DNA of 64,000 bases from Tupaia tana (Eukaryota; Chordata; Mammalia; Scandentia; Tupaiidae): NCBI GenBank assembly GCA_026018925.1, contig JAKSZU010000008.1:55821027-55885026 (forward strand), in the 5' to 3' direction. This document shows, piece by piece, positions 21,621 through 33,180 of the stretch (the first letter of the stretch is position 1; the number at the start of each line of letters is the position of its first letter). A model generated the notes under the pieces. That model did not search any database. It had not been told where the DNA came from and worked only from the letters and a program-made list of their open reading frames with translations. The position numbers and the translations under genes were made by a program.

Positions 21621-22956
21621 ATTAATTTCTAGTTGGGAGAGGTACAAAACCAGGCCCATTCTGAGATGACTACTGAACTTGAGCTGTGAAATATTGCTTT
21701 CAGGGGCTAAAAATGAAGATTTTTCTACTGAGCCTTCACCCTCCAGATTCATTTCTAGTGCGATAGGGAAATCTCTCCTCCATGCACTGAGCGTCTAGAC
21801 AGATCTAAGTGAACAATATCCAAGCATCTGAATACTATTAGGGTCAGAATAATCCTCAATTTCCACTGAATCTGACATACAAGGAATTAAAAACGGAGTG
21901 AAAGAGAGGTTATAGATCACCTCCTGCACATCTCTGAACGCTCAGATTGAACTTCAAGAACTAGGAAGAAATGTATAACCCATCAGATGACCAGAAATCA
22001 CCACAGGGGCATAAGAACTATGAGAAAGCAAGAAAATACATCTCCTCCAAGGGAAAAGAGTAACTCCTCTTCACCCTCAGACTGGATGGAACTCAAGAAA
22101 ACATCAGATAAAGAATTTAGAATATTCATAGTGACAAAGCTAACAGAGATGTAAGAGAAGAGAGACAATAAACTCCAGAAGATGCAGGAGAAAAGGGTTG
22201 ACAATTTCCAGGAGGTGAGGAAGTTCTTGCACTATCTGGAAGAGGAAATACACACCATAAAAAAAGAATCAAATAGAACCGTTAAGAGATGAAGGCTGTA
22301 ATACAGGAAATCAAAATCTCCCTTGAAAGTATTAAAAGCAGACTAGATCATACAGAGGATTAAATCTCAGATGTAGAAGACAAAATCACTAGCCTAGAAA
22401 AATCCACCACAAAGACTAAGAAAATAGGCCAAAAAAACTAGAACAACATTTGAGAACTACTAGATGTCATTAAATGTCCAAACATCCATATAATTGTTAT
22501 CCCAGAAAGTGAAGAGACTCATAAGGGCATTGATAATCTATTCCATGAAATCCTGGAAGAAAAATTGTGAAACCTAGAGAGGCATTCAAAGATCCAGTCC
22601 CAAGAAATACAAAGGACCCCAAATAGAATCAACCCAAGAAGATCCTCTCCAAGACACATTATAGCCAGATTGACTAAAACCAAATCACAGATAAAGACAA
22701 GATACTAAGATTGGCAAGAGAGAAATGGCACGTTACCTACAAAGGATATCCCATTAGGCCAACAGAGGACCTCTAATTGGAAACAACGTGAGCAAGGAAA
22801 GAACAGGAAAATATATTCAAAGTGTTAAGGGAAAAGCAATTTTAACCAAGAATACTATACCTGGCAAGATTATCCTTCATATGGGAATAAAAGACAAGAA
22901 CATTCTCAGATAAACAAAACCTGAAAGAATTTACCAACACCAGACCAGCTCCTGTG
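21621..22956 (+). mobile_element. L1 5' region with decayed ORF1, sense
   Basis: After 5' untranslated sequence (about 21621-22000) the three frames hold decayed L1 ORF1p: a coiled-coil-like part, then RNA-binding region motifs such as QRTPNRINPR and SPRHIIARLTK near 22610-22680, and a C-terminal PRILYLARLSF with FSDKQNLKEF near 22850-22935. Several stops and frameshifts make it a pseudogene. It ends abruptly at an inverted L1 piece. Confidence 0.75.
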
Positions 22957-23160
22957 AGTTTTTAAAATTTTTATTCAGTTACTATGGCAAATTACATTAA
23001 TTTTTGATAGTTAAAATGACCTATTCATTTTTTAATAAACTCCACTTGGTTCTTTTCTATATTGCCAAATTTGATTTGTTAAGTATTTTTGTATCTATGT
23101 TTATGAGGTGTGTTAGTCTGTACTTTATTTACAATGCTTTTGGTTTGTTATCAACTCTGT
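22957..23160 (-). mobile_element. L1 ORF2 fragment, antisense
   Basis: Reading the minus strand, CATAGATACAAAAATACTTA and ACCAAGTGGAGTTTATT are recognisable from the L1 reverse-transcriptase region. The junction with sense ORF1 at 22956/22957 is abrupt. Confidence 0.65.
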
Positions 23161-23595
23161 CTCTTCATTCATGGAGTCCATTGAGCTCCACCTGGAGTTC
23201 TCCCTCCCTGTGTAGTGGCCTACAGACTTTCTCAAAGCCGTAAACGAGAAAACTGTAGAAATGTCTTTATTCATTTTTCTGTTTCTCAGTGATCACTGTC
23301 TTTCACTTCCTGATGAAGCCTGTTGTTTCATATATTTTATGTAGTTTTTTAGTTGCTTCAGGTGGGAGGGTAAATCCAGTCTCTATTACTCCTTCTTAGC
23401 TGAAAATGAAGTCCTTTGGGCACTTCTAAGGCTTTCTCTTTATCATTGATGTGAACAATTTTATTATTCTGCACTTTGGTATGATTTTCTTTATGTGTTT
23501 TCTACTTTGGGATTTTTGAGATTCTTGGATCTGTGGGTGGGTTTACAATTTTCAGCCAATATGGAAGGCCTTTCTTGTTATTATTTCTTTAGCTA

Positions 23596-23672
23596 TTAGG
23601 TTGTCAGTAAAGTCATGACATATTTTCTGTTTTTCTATGCAAAAATGTGTTATGACTTTCCAGACAACCCAA
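23596..23672 (+). mobile_element. palindromic mariner-type MITE, copy 1 (77 bp)
   Basis: It starts TTAGGTTGTCAGTAAAGTCA and ends TGACTTTCCAGACAACCCAA, an imperfect inverted repeat around TTTTCTATGCAAAAATGTG. TA dinucleotides flank it (23594-23595 and 23673-23674). The TTAGGT terminus is typical of mariners. It has the size of MADE1 but a different sequence. Confidence 0.75.
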
Positions 23673-23689
23673 TAGTTTTGTTGTTCCTT

Positions 23690-24068
23690 TTCTGTATCAG
23701 TTTGTTACAGCTGTCATAACAAATATCACAGCTTGGATGGCTTAAACAACAAACACTCATTTTCTCACAGTTCTGGAGGCTACAAGTTTGAGATAGGTTG
23801 TCAGCAGGGTTGGTTTCTTTGGAGACCCCTTATCTTGGTTTGTAGATAGCCGTATTTTTCCCCTGTGTTTTCACGTGGTCTTCTCTCTGTAAGTGTCAAT
23901 GTACAAATTTCTTTTTCTTTTAAGGAAACCAGACATATTAGGTAAGAACCTAACCTAATAAAATTGTTTTAACCTTAATGACCCTCTTTAAAAATACCAT
24001 ATAGTCAGATTCTGGGGTGTTGAAAGTTAAGAAGGACTTAAACGTGTATATTTTGGAGGATGCTAGTT
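23690..24068 (-). mobile_element. MLT1-type LTR, antisense
   Basis: TGTATCAGTTTGTTACAGCT, GGATGGCTTAAACAACAAAC, TCTCACAGTTCTGGAGGCTA, CAGCAGGGTTGGTTTCTTTG, and the far end TTTTGGAGGATGCTAGTTAG are the reverse of a solo MLT1 LTR. It lies inside antisense L1M sequence. Confidence 0.8.
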
Positions 24069-24228
24069 AGCCAACAAAATCTCTTCCTATTCTCCTTCTG
24101 GCACACCAATTATGTGTATGATGGTTTTCTTTTTATTGTCCTACAGGTTGCTTTATGCTTTAGTTCTTATATCTTTTTACAGTGATAATTTCTGTGTTTC
24201 ATTTTGCATACTTTATATAGCTCTATAT

Positions 24229-24498
24229 ATTTTTTTTCCTTTTTTTGGAGAGGTTTTTGCTATAGGGCGCGTGCGCTCGCCAGACAGACAGAGAGAGACA
24301 GAGAGATAGAAAGCAGGAAATCACCCCCCCAGGGGGGATGGCCACGCCGCAATCCCTTCTCCTCCATTCTCCTCTCGGGATCTTGGGCACGCACGCACAC
24401 GCGCCCGGCGTGAGTTTAAGCCGCCGGGTCCGGGACTCGAACCGCGGTCGACTACGTGGGAGTCCAGCGACATAGCCATTACGCTAACTGCTGGTCCC
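24229..24498 (-). mobile_element. tRNA-derived SINE, type A, antisense, near-consensus
   Basis: GTTTTTGCTATAGGGCGCGT, GGGACTCGAACCGCGGTCGA, ACGCTAACTGCTGGTCCC. CpG sites are largely intact, so it is young. Target duplication ATATAGCTCTATAT occurs at 24215-24228 and 24499-24512. Confidence 0.95.
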
Positions 24499-25031
24499 AT
24501 ATAGCTCTATATTTAAGTTAACCAATATTTATTTATTCAATGTCTAATCTATTGTTAATCAAACCTAGTCTGGTTTTCTATTATTTCATCTGTAGAATTT
24601 CCATTTCATTCTTTTTTATATTTTCCATTTCTCTCCTTATGTTTACATTTTCCTTTAACTTTTTGAACATATGAAGTATATTTATAATAGTGTATTTAGC
24701 ATCCATTTATGCTCATTCAGTTCTGTGTTTGTTTCACTTGGTTGTTTCTTCTGATTATTGGTTGTATTTTCTCTCTTCTTACTTTGCCTTATAATTTTTG
24801 GTTCGATACTGGGGATCATCATGAATTTTACATTGCCAGATGCTGGGCATTTTAAAATATTCTTTAAATATTGTTGGTCTTTGTTCTGGAATATGGTTAG
24901 CTAACCTGAAGACAGTTTGATCCTTTCAAGGCTTAAGTTTAAACTTTAGTAAGAAGATTTATTTTGTTCAGAACAGTTTTTAATATATGAATTGATTTAT
25001 TTGGCCCCACTATGAAGCAATACTCTTCTTT

Positions 25032-25215
25032 TTAAAAATTATTATTTATTTACTTTTATTTCTTCTTATTTTTTTTTTAAGTTGATGAGAGAGACACAGA
25101 GGGAGATAGAGAGATAGAGGGAAAGTGAGAAAACAAGCCTCCAGGTTCAGGACTCAAACCATGGTTGGCCATGTTGGAGTCCAGAGCCTTAACCACCATG
25201 CCACCTTCTGACCCC
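25032..25215 (-). mobile_element. tRNA-derived SINE, type D, antisense
   Basis: GACTCAAACCATGGTTGGCC, AGCCTTAACCACCATGCCAC, TTCTGACCCC at its head, and AGAGAGACACAGAGGGAG at its tail side. Target duplication AAGCAATACTCTTCTT is exact on both sides. Confidence 0.9.
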
Positions 25216-25559
25216 AAAGCAATACTCTTCTTATGACTATCCAATGCTCTATGTATTTGGAGGTTTATCCACTCAAAGTAGTATATATGAACTATTCTAG
25301 CCCTTTTGTGAGTGTTGAAATTGTTCTACCTTTTCTTTCTAGTGATTCTTTCCCCCATCTTCAGTGGTTTCCTTATATGTACATGAGAATCAGTAAAACA
25401 CAACCAAAGATCCAAGGGAATCCCTCTGAAGAACTCTGGATTGTTCTCTCTCTTTCTTCATATCTCTTCTCTCTCTCTCTCTTTCTCTCTTTCTGACTCT
25501 TCTCTTGTTCTATGAGAGACAAAAAGAGAAACCTGTTTCTTCTCTTTATTCTCTTACAC

Positions 25560-26720
25560 AATCACTAAACACAATACTTATGACATTAGATATGCAGGGA
25601 TTTTTTCCCCCCATACAACAAGGAATTCTCTAGCAGATACCTGGGGTTAATGTCAGTTAAGGTTAAGAGCTCAATCCCACAAGACAGCCCCCTGCATCCC
25701 ATATGTGTACTCTTCAGATGACAGTCAAAAGCCTCAAGTAGTAACCTATGATTCTAACTGACAGACTAGAAATTGGGGTTTCCAAATCCCCTTTTTGGGA
25801 TTGGTTAATTTGCTAGAGTTACTCACTGAACTCAGGGAAACATTTTATGTACCTTTACCTATTTAATATAAAGGATATTACAAAGGATACAAATGAATGG
25901 CCAGGGGACCAGCAGATGGTGTAATGGCTATGTTGTTGGACTCCCATGTTGTCGACCACGGTTCGAGTCCCAGACCTGGTGACTTAAACTCATGCCGGGC
26001 ACATTTGCATGCATGCCCAAGATCCCAAGAGGAGAATGGAGAAGAAGGGATTGTGGTGTGGCTATCCCCTCTGGGAGAGTGATTTCTCACTTTCTGTCTC
26101 TGTCTTTCTGGTGAGTGCATGTACCCTATAGCAAAATCCTCTAAAAAAAAATAGCCAGATGAAAGAGATGAATAGGGAAAGGTGTGTGGGAGGAGGGGTG
26201 TGGAGTTTCCACCATCCAGGTACCTACTTATGTTCAGCAATCCATAAGCTCTCTGAACCCTGTTCTTTTGGGTTTTTACTAAGGTTTTGTTTCGTAGACA
26301 GCATTCATTGCATATTGGCTATTGGTGATCATTTTGATCATCAGCTCCTCTCCCTTCCCCAGACATTGAGGTGGGACTCACACTTTCAACACTTAAATGA
26401 CATGGTTGGTTCCCCTGGTAACCAGTCCCCATCCTAAGGCTATCCTGTAGCCTACCAATAGTTGCCTCATTAGAACAAAAGATACGCCTGTCGCCCAGGA
26501 AATTCCAAGAGATTTAGGAGCTCTGTCAGAAGCTCCTATCATCCAGGAAATTACAAAGCTCTTAAGAGCTCTGGGTCAGGAACTGGGGTCACAGATCAAA
26601 TGTTAGAAAAAAGATGAATCCCACACCCCTATCTACGGGGTTTCGGGGACACCATGTCAGGAAATGGGACAGAACCAATATATATTTCTTATTATATCAC
26701 AATATCACATTGGCATTTTT
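25560..26720. mobile_element. old LTR-like interspersed repeat, interrupted by a SINE
   Basis: Segments such as GACAGACTAGAAATTGGGGT, AAAGGATATTACAAAGGATA, ACATGGTTGGTTCCCCTGGT and CATCCTAAGGCTATCCTGTA are ones I associate with an old mammal-wide LTR family that I cannot name with confidence. Orientation not assigned. No coding remains. Confidence 0.5.
25905..26151 (+). mobile_element. tRNA-derived SINE, type A
   Basis: It starts GGGACCAGCAGATGGTGTAA, has the B box CGGTTCGAGTCCC and ends GTACCCTATAGCAAAATCCT plus A tail. Inserted in the LTR-like repeat after AATGAATGGCCAG. Confidence 0.95.
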
Positions 26721-27136
26721 CCTACAAATTTCAGCTGCCTCAGCTTCTCTGTGCTTTGAAGTCAGTCTTCTCAACCCAGAGACCACAGGCTCTGTATGGG
26801 GCCATCTTTTCTGCACTACAGCCTGTGCACTTGCCTCAAATCCTGAACCAGCACTACCTTGTGGCTTCCCTTTACTCGTCAACTCTATCTTATACTGTTT
26901 TCTGATGTCTCAAAAACATTATTTCCAGTTGCTTAAGGCAGGAGAGTAAATCTAGCCCCTGGCTGGAAGCAGAAATCTCATTAAAAAACTGCATTAAACC
27001 TAGTCATGTGTCAGAAATTTGAAGAACCTGGTAGTGCACTCGACCCTTGAATAGTGGTTAGGTCCTCATTCCTCCTCATTCTGAAATAGGGCAGGAGTTG
27101 TCTGAGCCGTTTGAAATGGTACAAAAAGTGACTGGT
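26721..27136. other. unclassified stretch with an L1 5' fragment
   Basis: No gene. TTGCTTAAGGCAGGAGAGTA, AATCTAGCCCCTGGCTGGAA, GCAGAAATCTC at 26930-26981 is a reversed L1M 5' region piece. Confidence 0.4.
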
Positions 27137-27396
27137 GGGACCAGCGGTTAGCGTAATGGCTATGTCGCTGGACTCCCACGTAGTCGACTGCGGTTTGAGT
27201 CCTGGACCCGGTGGCTTAAACTCACGCCAGGCGCGTGTGTGTGCGTGCCCAAGATCCCGAGAGAAGAATGGAGGAGAAGGGATTGCGGCGTGGCCATCCC
27301 CCCTGGGGGGTGATTTCTCACTTTCTGTCTCTCTGTCTCTCTCTGTCTGGCGAGCGCACGTGCCCTATAGCAAAAACCTCTCTGGAAAAAAAAAAA
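27137..27396 (+). mobile_element. tRNA-derived SINE, type A, near-consensus
   Basis: GGGACCAGCGGTTAGCGTAA to GCCCTATAGCAAAAACCTCT plus A tail. Target duplication AAAAAGTGACTGGT at 27123-27136 and after the tail is exact. Confidence 0.95.
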
Positions 27397-27446
27397 GTGA
27401 CTGGTTAGAGGAGCAGTTAGTCTTTGTACTTTAAAAACATAATTCA

Positions 27447-27718
27447 GGGGAACCAGCAGTTAACGTAATGGCTATGTCGCTGGACTCCCACATAGTCGAC
27501 CGCGGTTCACGTCCCGGACCCGGTGGCTTAAAACTCACGCTGGGCGCGTGTGCGTGCGTGCCCAAGATCCTGAGAGGAGAATGGAGGAGAAGGGATTGCG
27601 GCATGGCCATCCCCCCTGGGGGGTGATTTCTTGCTTTCTGTCTCTATGCCTCTCTCTGTCTGTCTGGCAAGCGCACGCACCCTATAGCAAAAACCTCTCC
27701 AAAAAAAAAAACCCAAGC
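27447..27718 (+). mobile_element. tRNA-derived SINE, type A, variant with altered B box
   Basis: It starts GGGGAACCAGCAGTTAACGT; the B box reads CGGTTCACGTCCCGG instead of GGTTCGAGTCC. It ends CACCCTATAGCAAAAACCTC plus A tail. Target duplication around CATAATTCAG. Confidence 0.95.
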
Positions 27719-27732
27719 AAACCATAATTCAG

Positions 27733-27978
27733 GGCCCAGCTACAGTGGTGCAGGCAGTAGGGTCACTACTGTGTGATACTAGAGACCCTAAGGGAAGGCT
27801 CTGAGTTTATGTCCTCAGTTCCCCGAGGACATAAACACACCCCAGGTGTTCAGGGAACTGAGACACGCCTGCAGTGCTGTGATTCTAATGGCTGCAGGAC
27901 TCAGGGGAGGATCTCCACAGAAGGAGTCTGTCAAAGGTGCCTCTCTTTCTCTCTTTTCCTTTACATGAAAGGAAATAA
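27733..27978 (+). mobile_element. SINE, type E, with internal inverted repeats
   Basis: GGCCCAGCTACAGTGGTGCA at the head, CTCTCTTTCTCTCTTTTCCT tract, and an end resembling CATGAAAGGAAATAAAG. The middle departs from other E copies and contains perfect 12-bp and 10-bp inverted repeats (27805-27862). Confidence 0.65.
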
Positions 27979-28006
27979 AGTGTGTGTGTGTGTGTGTGTG
28001 TGTGTA
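27979..28006. repeat. (TG)n microsatellite in a SINE tail
   Basis: About 14 TG units directly after the type E element. Confidence 0.9.
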
Positions 28007-28149
28007 CAGTAACAAAAACATTTGTTGAGCACCTATTAAGGTCAGTTGCTATTCTAAAGAAAATTTTTGCCACCAATAGGTTTTTATGTCATGGTAGCCT
28101 GTTGTTTTTAATCACTTAACTTTTTTTCCACTTATGCTCTATCTCTCAA

Positions 28150-28290
28150 ACTAGAGATAAAATTCTTTGAAATTACTTCTTTGTTCATCTGTTCAGGACT
28201 GTTATGAAGATGAGATTCAATTACACATAACAGTGTCTAACCCAGAATTTGGTGTACATAAATGCTCAATATTTGTTCATTGCTTTTTTC
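28150..28290 (+). mobile_element. MIR relic, 3' half
   Basis: GTTATGAAGATGAGATTCAA, TTACACATAACAGTGTCTAA, then ATAAATGCTCAATATTTG. Confidence 0.5.
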
Positions 28291-29844
<1,554 letters not shown>

Positions 29845-29996
29845 GGGGGGGCCGGTAGGTGATATGATGGTTAAAAGTGCTGGATTCCCACATAGCTGAC
29901 CACAGTTTGAGTCCTGGAGCTGGAGGCTTGCTTTCTTACTTTCCCTTTCTCTCTCTCTCTCTCTGATCAAAATAATAAAAAAAATAATAATAACAA
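29845..29996 (+). mobile_element. tRNA-derived SINE, type D
   Basis: GGGGGGCCGGTAGGTGATAT, AGTTTGAGTCCTGGAGCTGG, then CTTGCTTTCTTACTTTCCCT without body and the end CTGATCAAAATAATAAAAA. Confidence 0.85.
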
Positions 29997-30048
29997 ATGG
30001 AATTAAGTAATAAATAAATAATTATTTTTTAAAAAATTACTTTGTTAT

Positions 30049-30324
30049 TTATTTATTTATTTATTTATTTATTGGAGAGGTTTTTGCTATAGGACGCGTG
30101 AGCTCGCCAGGCAGACAGAGAGAAACAGAGAGATAGAAAGCGAGAAATCACTCCCCAGGGAGGATGGCCACACCACAATCCCTTCTCCTCCATTCCCCTC
30201 TCGGGATCTTGGGCACGCATGCACACGCGCCCAGTGTGAGTTTAAGCCACCAGGTCTGGGACTCGAACCACGGTTGACTATGTGGGAGTCCAGCGACATA
30301 GCCATTACGCTAACTGCTGGTTCC
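30049..30324 (-). mobile_element. tRNA-derived SINE, type A, antisense
   Basis: A TTTA-repeat tail, GGTTTTTGCTATAGGACGCG, GGGACTCGAACCACGGTTGA and CTAACTGCTGGTTCCC. Target duplication TACTTTGTTAT at 30039-30049 and after the head. Confidence 0.95.
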
Positions 30325-30497
30325 CTACTTTGTTATGTTTTAACCATACAAAGGCACACAGTGCTCTAGAAGTGGCTAGTAGCTTCTGTCCCTCCATGTA
30401 TGGGCCTGAGATCATTAGTCACTGACTGTCAGCACAATAGCATGAAAGCCCCACTCTGACTGGTGCTGTGACCCACATGACTGAACATATTTTCTGA

Positions 30498-30520
30498 GTG
30501 TGTGTGTGTGTGGGGGGGGG
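30498..30520. repeat. (TG)n(G)n tract
   Basis: Six or seven TG units followed by a run of nine or more G. Confidence 0.9.
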
Positions 30521-31057
30521 GTGTGGATAGAGAATAAATGTAAAATAAATACACAAAGACATACAAGTAAAGAAAAGTGGGAATTGGGTGGTCTTGATTT
30601 TTCTGGTGGAGATAGCCATGGCCCCAAAGGTTTATTCTTTTAAAGGGCAGAAAAATAGGTAAAGAGGAAGTGAAATGCAAAGTCAGTTGTTTTCAGATGT
30701 TAAGTAGATGAAGATGTGAGATGACACCTGACGCCATGTAGTTCAATGTAAGGTTTTTCTAATATTTTGCGCAAATTCTGATTAAACACATGCGACTTCC
30801 TTTCTACTGATTCTGGTCTGCAATTTGGATAACAACAGGAAGCTAGCATATTCACGTGTTAATTGTATTCATTGCCCTGCAAATGACTGCTCATGGAATT
30901 GCATTTCTGCATGAGTCTAAAGGTCACCATGTTTGCTCAGATTGACTACTCTCCACAGATTGGGACAACTCTGATGCTTTTCTTACACCCAATTTCTCCA
31001 AAGGGTAAGACTGAAGCTGCCCTTATAGAGTCTGTTGCTTAGATCTTGTCCTTGCTT
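30521..31057. other. unclassified stretch
   Basis: No gene or named repeat recognised. Confidence 0.35.
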
Positions 31058-31519
31058 CATATTGTGGGTTGAATTGTGTCTCTCCCACCCCAATTTTACA
31101 TGTTGGAGTCCTAACTGCCAGTATCTCTCAGAATGTGACTTCATTTGGGTTGCAAATATAACTTAGTTACATTAAGGTAGGGCCATACTGGAGTAACAGG
31201 ACCTCTAATCCAATTTGACTGTATCTCAGTGTCCAAAGGGGAAATTTGGACATGGAGACAAATAACACAGGGAGAACACCATGTGAACACAATGGCAGAG
31301 TTTGGAGTGATACATTTGCATGCCAAGGAGTGTCAAAGATTGCCAGCAAACCACCAGGAACCGGGGGAAAGCACCTCACAGCTCTCATAAGGAATAAACG
31401 ATGCCATATTTTGATCTTGAACTTTTGCCCTCCAGAACCCTGAGGGTACACAAATCTGGTTTTTTTTTTTTTTTTTTTGTCACCCAGTTTGTATTATGGC
31501 CGCCTGTGGAAATCAATAC
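31058..31519 (+). mobile_element. MLT1-type LTR, near full length
   Basis: ATTGTGGGTTGAATTGTGTC, GGAGTCCTAACTGCCAGTAT, GGGAAATTTGGACATGGAGA style segment, GGAGAACACCATGTGAACAC, GCCAGCAAACCACCAGGAAC, CTCCAGAACCCTGAG, and the end CACCCAGTTTGTATTATGGC. A 19-T run interrupts it near 31460-31478. Confidence 0.85.
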
Positions 31520-31879
31520 ATGTGGCTCCCCACACTGCCCTGTCCTGTTTCCCACTCCCTTCCTGGTCTCTGGAAGCACTTTTATAATAAATCATTTCCC
31601 CACAAATCTTCCTCGTAAGGCTTCAGAGATTACAAGGCCTGGTTTTGGGAATCTGACCTAAGATGGATATTAGATGTCTATTAGCAGCCTGGATGCCTCC
31701 TGAGTGACAGAACTCAGAGCCAACTGCTTACTGGAAGCTTCTGCCTGGATATCACACAGATAATTCAAATTTAGTGTGGTGAAATCAGGTTCTTCAATTC
31801 TGAAGTCTATGTGTTCCAGGTCATGATTCTCTGAGGTGTAATGAACCAGCTTCGAATGGCTCATATCAGAAACTAGAAG
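31520..31879. other. unclassified stretch
   Basis: No gene or named repeat recognised. Confidence 0.35.
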
Positions 31880-32520
31880 ACTACTCTTGCCTCCTTTTCC
31901 TCCCTCACACCCTTTGAGCCCACCATTGTTCAAAGCCTGTCTTGTTTCCTCTCAGATCCCAAATCTACCCTCGCTACTCCATTTCTACTTGCTACTGCAT
32001 TGGCTAGACCTTCATATTCCTTGGACACTAGTATTCTTGTTCAGTCTTCCTTCTTCTATGCCCCATATTTTGGCCAGATTCTTTCCATGGCACAATCCTT
32101 TAATGTAACTTCTTTTCTTACAACTAATCAATAACTCCCTATCACCAACAAGTGAAATCCAGACTTCTTGGTATGGGAAACATAGCCCCTGCCCCACATG
32201 GTGTCTTCCTCACAGACCTCACTGAATCACTGAGTCGTCAGGAATTCCCCAGTCTGCCATGCTCTCTCCTGCCCCTTTCCATTACACTTGTTTTCAGGTC
32301 TAAGACCCCCTCCCTTTCTCCTTCCCTGGCTGGAAAACTCACTTTCTCTTCAAATCTCTCCTGAGGCTTGGCCTGTTCCATGGAGTCTCTCAGCCTCTCT
32401 GCACAACACTGCTATGTGCACTGGGTGCATTGACTGAACTCCAGAATGTGGTCCACCACTCTAGATTATATTTAAGTCTTCTTCCCACTATACCATGAGC
32501 TCTGTAAGGAGAAAAGAAGA
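31880..32520 (+). mobile_element. L2-like LINE relic
   Basis: AACTCCCTATCACCAACAAG, TGAAATCCAGACTTCTTGGT, CTCTTCAAATCTCTCCTGAG and TACCATGAGCTCTGTAAGG follow the order of the LINE2 3' region. Very diverged. Confidence 0.45.
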
Positions 32521-33089
32521 GAATACCACTAGAGCCAGAGCTGGGCAGGACCTGGAGGAAACCTTTCTAAGATCTGCTTCTAGTGGAGATGACAAAACCT
32601 CCTGGGAAAAGCCTGAATTCGATGTGAACATTACACTGTTGCTTTAAAGATAAGCTAAGTATTTTATTTAACACCATGTTTTTGAAAATTGCAAGTCCAG
32701 AATTAACTCATCGCCATTCCCTTCCCCTTCTCCCTATTAGTGCCACACTTTGCCTATGTCAGGCAGACAACATGCCCATGATTCTCTGATACCAAAGCAA
32801 AGATAAGCTCCCTTCTAAGGCTTCAGGGATTATAGATGCCTTCTTGGGTAAGCAAGGAAGGTGAAACCTCAGGAAGGTGGGAATATGTTCAACTTCAGTC
32901 CCATCGGTCTTTCTATTTCTTGTTCATTGTTTTAATGTAGAGGTTTCCACCCTTCAAGAAATGAGAAATGATCTGAATTTTGAGTAGAGTAGGAATCAAA
33001 TAATGAGTATCCTTAATACGCTACTAAAAAGCATTTCATTTTTATCTTCACAGAGTTAGCATTGAAAAGTTTGTACTCTGTGACTGTCT
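32521..33089. other. unclassified stretch
   Basis: No gene or named repeat recognised. Confidence 0.35.
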
Positions 33090-33180
33090 TCCATGATACT
33101 CATTCATTTTGCTAGCATTTGCTGAGCACCTAGTATGTACCAGGCACTGGGCTAGGTTCTGGGAATGCAAATATGTGTAA
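33090..33180 (-). mobile_element. L2 3' end fragment, antisense
   Basis: TTTGCTGAGCACCTAGTATG, TACCAGGCACTGGGCTAGGT, TCTGGGAATGCAAAT is the characteristic reversed LINE2 3' end. Confidence 0.55.

Larger units (their letters stand above)
23165..25560 (-). mobile_element. L1M 5' untranslated region, antisense, several insertions
   Basis: Minus-strand L1M 5' features: TAGTTGCTTCAGGTGGGAGG with TAAATCCAGTC at 23350, TTCTTGGATCTGTGGG near 23525, TTCTGGCACACCAATTATG near 24097, GCCAGATGCTGGGCATTTT near 24836, and GACAGTTTGATCCTTTCAAG near 24912. It is split by a MITE, an MLT1 LTR and two SINEs. Confidence 0.7.

Noticed and set aside
21621-22956. protein-coding L1 ORF1
   Set aside because: Several in-frame stops and frameshifts; it is a fossil.
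24415-24498. apparent tRNA gene on the minus strand
   Set aside because: Good A and B boxes, but continuous with a full SINE body and target duplications, and the anticodon and acceptor stems do not pair as in a working tRNA.
31058-31519. provirus attached to the MLT1 LTRs
   Set aside because: All MLT1 copies here are solo LTR relics; no gag- or pol-like frames adjoin them.
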